Position numbers and translations under genes: made by a program. From positions 150,449 to 214,448 of the forward strand of contig JADCGL010000018.1 in NCBI GenBank assembly GCA_020248985.1: 64,000 nt of DNA, written 5' to 3'. The notes beneath the pieces were generated by a model. It was not told where the DNA came from. It worked only from the letters and a program-made list of their open reading frames with translations, and searched no databases. Source of the DNA: Telmatospirillum sp. GTDB lineage: Bacteria > Pseudomonadota > Alphaproteobacteria > CACIAM-22H2. Below, one piece after another: positions 62,115 to 64,000 of the stretch (positions are counted from its first letter, which is position 1; each line of letters begins with the position of its first letter).

Positions 62115-62433
62115 ATCCATCGCGGAGATTTCGACTGTAGAGCAGGGATCGTGTGGGCTTTCAAATGCGACTTCATTGCCGATGGTTTCCACTCAATTCC
62201 TCAAATTGCCGGAAATACTGGAAACCAACATTGAAAAAATTGTGATTCGAGAAATCTGGGGGACTGGGGGTCGTGGGTTCGAATCCCGCCGCTCCGACCA
62301 TTAAAGAAGCCCGCCGCCGGGAGACCGGTTGGCGGGTTTCTGCTTTCGGAGGACGGATGGGCCTTGGACCCTTAGGCTGGCGGTTCGAATCTTCCTCGGG
62401 ACGCCAGCGGCGACGAAAGTAAGAACTATCGCG
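62115..62433 (+). repeat. tRNA-Pro-derived repeat, copy D (canonical tRNA 3' half)
   Basis: Fourth copy and the one closest to a true tRNA. Stem GTTTCCA (62185-62191) pairs with TGGAAAC (62219-62225). From 62256 the sequence reads as a proline tRNA from C32: loop CTGGGGG (anticodon GGG), 3' stem ACTGG, variable GGGTC, T-arm GTGGG-TTCGAAT-CCCGC, acceptor CGCTCCG, A73, CCA to 62300. The GCGAGGC hairpin of the other copies is absent. Terminator hairpin and CGCCAGCGGCGACG tail follow. Confidence 0.88.
62310..62339 (+). terminator. Terminator-like hairpin in repeat copy D
   Basis: CCCGCCG pairs with TGGCGGG (one G-T), with an inner CCGG-GAGA-CCGG helix and a short T-run. It would end the dehydratase operon. 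Confidence 0.65.
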
Positions 62434-62597
62434 TCTGCCATTCGAGTGAACTGCCCCCATTGAAGTGGTCCTCCATTGATAGTGGTATTGGAAGGCACGA
62501 CTTCGATAGATTTTCAGGTCCAAAGGTTAGGCAACAAAATGTCGCCAAATCGCGTGTCAAGTTTGGCCCCCAATCGACGGCCAAGATCGGTTTGCCG
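62434..62597. other. Short intergenic stretch after repeat copy D
   Basis: About 160 bases between the repeat and the end of the convergent oxidoreductase gene. No gene or strong structure was seen. Confidence 0.5.
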
Positions 62598-63659
62598 TCA
62601 CCCAACCACGTCCGCATAGCGTTCGCGCAGGTCGATCCGCTTGCCGGCCGACGAAGCCTCATTGACTGCAAGAGTCGCGACAAGGGTGCGAGCACCGTCT
62701 TCGACAGGTTGAATGGATGGCACCATGCCGCGGATCACATCGCGGAAATGACCGAGCTGAGCGGCATAAGGGTTAATCGTTGGGACATCGATGCGCTGCG
62801 ATTGAATCGGCTGGTTCCAGCTTGGAGCGTCCCCGGCCTGCATCCACTCGGCCAGATTCGGAAATTCGAGCGCGCCGCGACTGCCAACGAGGCGATAGCT
62901 GCTCTCGCCGTTAGATGGGAACGCTGGTGACTCCCCGAGCCCTTGCTCCATCGTCCATGGCGAGACCGCGCTGTCGCTGAGAAGAAAGGTCCCGACCGCC
63001 CCATTCTCGAATTCGATCAGGATGGCGGCCGTGTCTTCCACTGGGAAGCCGCGCTGACGGTTCGAGAGCGTTGCGCTGATGGCGGCGATTTCGCCAACAG
63101 CAAACCGCAGGAAATCGATCTCGTGGATGAGATTGATCAGAATCGGTCCACCGCCAACTTGCGTCCGCCAGGGAGCGACCTTGAAATAAGAATCGGGCTT
63201 GTAGGCTGCCCAAATGGCGGAGACGCCAACGATGTGTCCGATCCGACCCTCGCCGATCAGCGAACGCACCGCCGCGACCTGCCGATGGTGGCGACGATGG
63301 TGCCCGACAAGGGTCCGGATACCGGCTTTGCGGACCTCGGCGACCAAGGTGGTGGCCGACTCGAGCGTGTCCGTGACCGGCTTCTCGATCAGGATATGGA
63401 TTCCGCGGCGGGCGCATTCCGCGCCGTTCTCAGCATGCATCTGGTTCGGCGATGCGATGATTACGGCGTCGGGCCGGGCCTCGTCGAGCATGTGCCGGAA
63501 ATCGACGAAGACACGTGCTGCAGGATTTTCGGCAGCGACCTGTTCGGCATTGATGTCCGCGATTCCGACAAGATCGAAATCTGGGTGCTTGGCGATCTCT
63601 GCGAGATGCTTGCGGCCAATCAACCCTGCGCCGATTATTCCGATTGCGATATTTGTCAT
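62598..63659 (-). CDS. Gfo/Idh/MocA family oxidoreductase
   Basis: 353-aa NAD(P)-dependent oxidoreductase of the glucose-fructose oxidoreductase/inositol dehydrogenase family. The Rossmann motif GAGLIG is at 10-15 and HILIEKPVTDT carries the conserved EKP lysine. The C-terminal domain has GGGPILINLIHEIDFLRF, where the histidine and aspartate act in proton transfer. Substrates in this family are sugars, inositols and amino sugars. It lies alone between repeat copies D and E, so any operon partner would be beyond the window. Confidence 0.9.
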   Translation of the reverse strand: MTNIAIGIIGAGLIGRKHLAEIAKHPDFDLVGIADINAEQVAAENPAARVFVDFRHMLDEARPDAVIIASPNQMHAENGAECARRGIHILIEKPVTDTLESATTLVAEVRKAGIRTLVGHHRRHHRQVAAVRSLIGEGRIGHIVGVSAIWAAYKPDSYFKVAPWRTQVGGGPILINLIHEIDFLRFAVGEIAAISATLSNRQRGFPVEDTAAILIEFENGAVGTFLLSDSAVSPWTMEQGLGESPAFPSNGESSYRLVGSRGALEFPNLAEWMQAGDAPSWNQPIQSQRIDVPTINPYAAQLGHFRDVIRGMVPSIQPVEDGARTLVATLAVNEASSAGKRIDLRERYADVVG

Positions 63660-63724
63660 GCGCGTGCCGTTTCGAGTTCTTCTCGCCTGATCGTGGAAGG
63701 TGAGTCTAAATGACTTCCATATTG

Positions 63725-64000
63725 CCGCCTAAGGGGAAGCGAACTTCGGGTACGGGAAGCCAGATCGTTCGATCGGTGCCGCTAAATCATTGCCAAGATC
63801 TCAAAATGAGGGGCAAGGGTCGGCGTCGTTTGCGACCGGCCTTATATGCCCTTGGTTTCCACTCAATTCCTTTTGTTGCCGGAAAATGCGGAAACTAACA
63901 TTGAAATCAATGAAGTTTTTGAAATCTGGGGGACTGGGGCGCGAGGCATCGCCTCTCGGAGCTCGAATCCCGCCGCTCCGACCACTAAGCGAGCCCGCCG
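63725..64000 (+). repeat. tRNA-Pro-derived repeat, copy E (cut by window end)
   Basis: Fifth copy, with the full leader seen in copy A (shared TCGGTGCCGCTAA and GGGTCGGCGTCGTTTGCGAC). Stem GTTTCC (63855-63860) pairs with GGAAAC (63890-63895). The tRNA-like part at about 63927-63984 has GCGAGGC-ATC-GCCTCTC and TCGAATCC, ending CGCTCCGACCA. The terminator begins at the last bases of the window. Confidence 0.83.

Overview
The window looks like chromosomal DNA from a high-GC alphaproteobacterium, probably Rhodospirillales or Hyphomicrobiales. This is inferred from codon use, gene families, the number of oligopeptide-type ABC and tripartite tricarboxylate (TTT) transporters, and the form of a tRNA-Pro 3' half. 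No rRNA or complete tRNA gene was seen. The left ~10.9 kb is a mobile or integrative block. The rest is a run of catabolic operons separated by direct repeats.

1-10.9 kb: a tyrosine integrase cut by the window edge, a large serine recombinase, two small hypothetical genes, a Rep_trans-like replication initiator or relaxase with striking inverted repeats around it, and a clearly AT-richer three-gene operon. That operon encodes a TPR/GHKL-ATPase sensor, a lone receiver protein and a receiver fused to a nucleosidase. Its architecture is that of Detocs, the defensive two-component system whose effector destroys ATP. It is the most striking system in the window.

11.1-19.9 kb: flavin reductase and a GntR regulator, divergent from an oligopeptide-type ABC transporter (two permeases, two ATPases, one binding protein) and a cytosine-deaminase-like amidohydrolase with altered metal ligands. 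20.3-28.1 kb: a lysine/2-aminoadipate degradation cassette (antiquitin-type ALDH, aminotransferase, HglS, D-2-hydroxyglutarate dehydrogenase) flanked by two LysR genes. 28.3-35.2 kb: a TTT transporter, then two ornithine-cyclodeaminase-like proteins around a B12-binding mutase-like protein, ending in a small tautomerase; the pathway is unknown. 35.5-42.4 kb: a FadR-type regulator divergent from a hydrolase, an amidohydrolase, a DapA-family aldolase/lyase and a second TTT transporter. 42.6-51.9 kb: a PhnZ-like HD oxygenase, a PHP phosphoesterase, an ABC transporter with fused ATPases and two tandem binding proteins, and a LysR regulator. 52.2-62.1 kb: divergent operons that together encode one ABC transporter, with a TauD-like dioxygenase, SDR, RraA-like aldolase, FadR-type regulator and enolase-superfamily dehydratase. 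62.6-63.7 kb: a Gfo/Idh/MocA oxidoreductase.

Five direct repeats (near 10.9, 20.3, 35.3, 62.3 and 63.9 kb) separate these blocks. Each holds the 3' half of a proline tRNA (GGG anticodon), from the anticodon loop to CCA, or a derivative of it. In at least four copies this is followed by a terminator-like hairpin, and in all five it is preceded by a conserved GTTTCC...GGAAAC stem. They look like att-site remnants from serial integration at tRNA-Pro, or a tRNA-derived repeat family. All point the same way.
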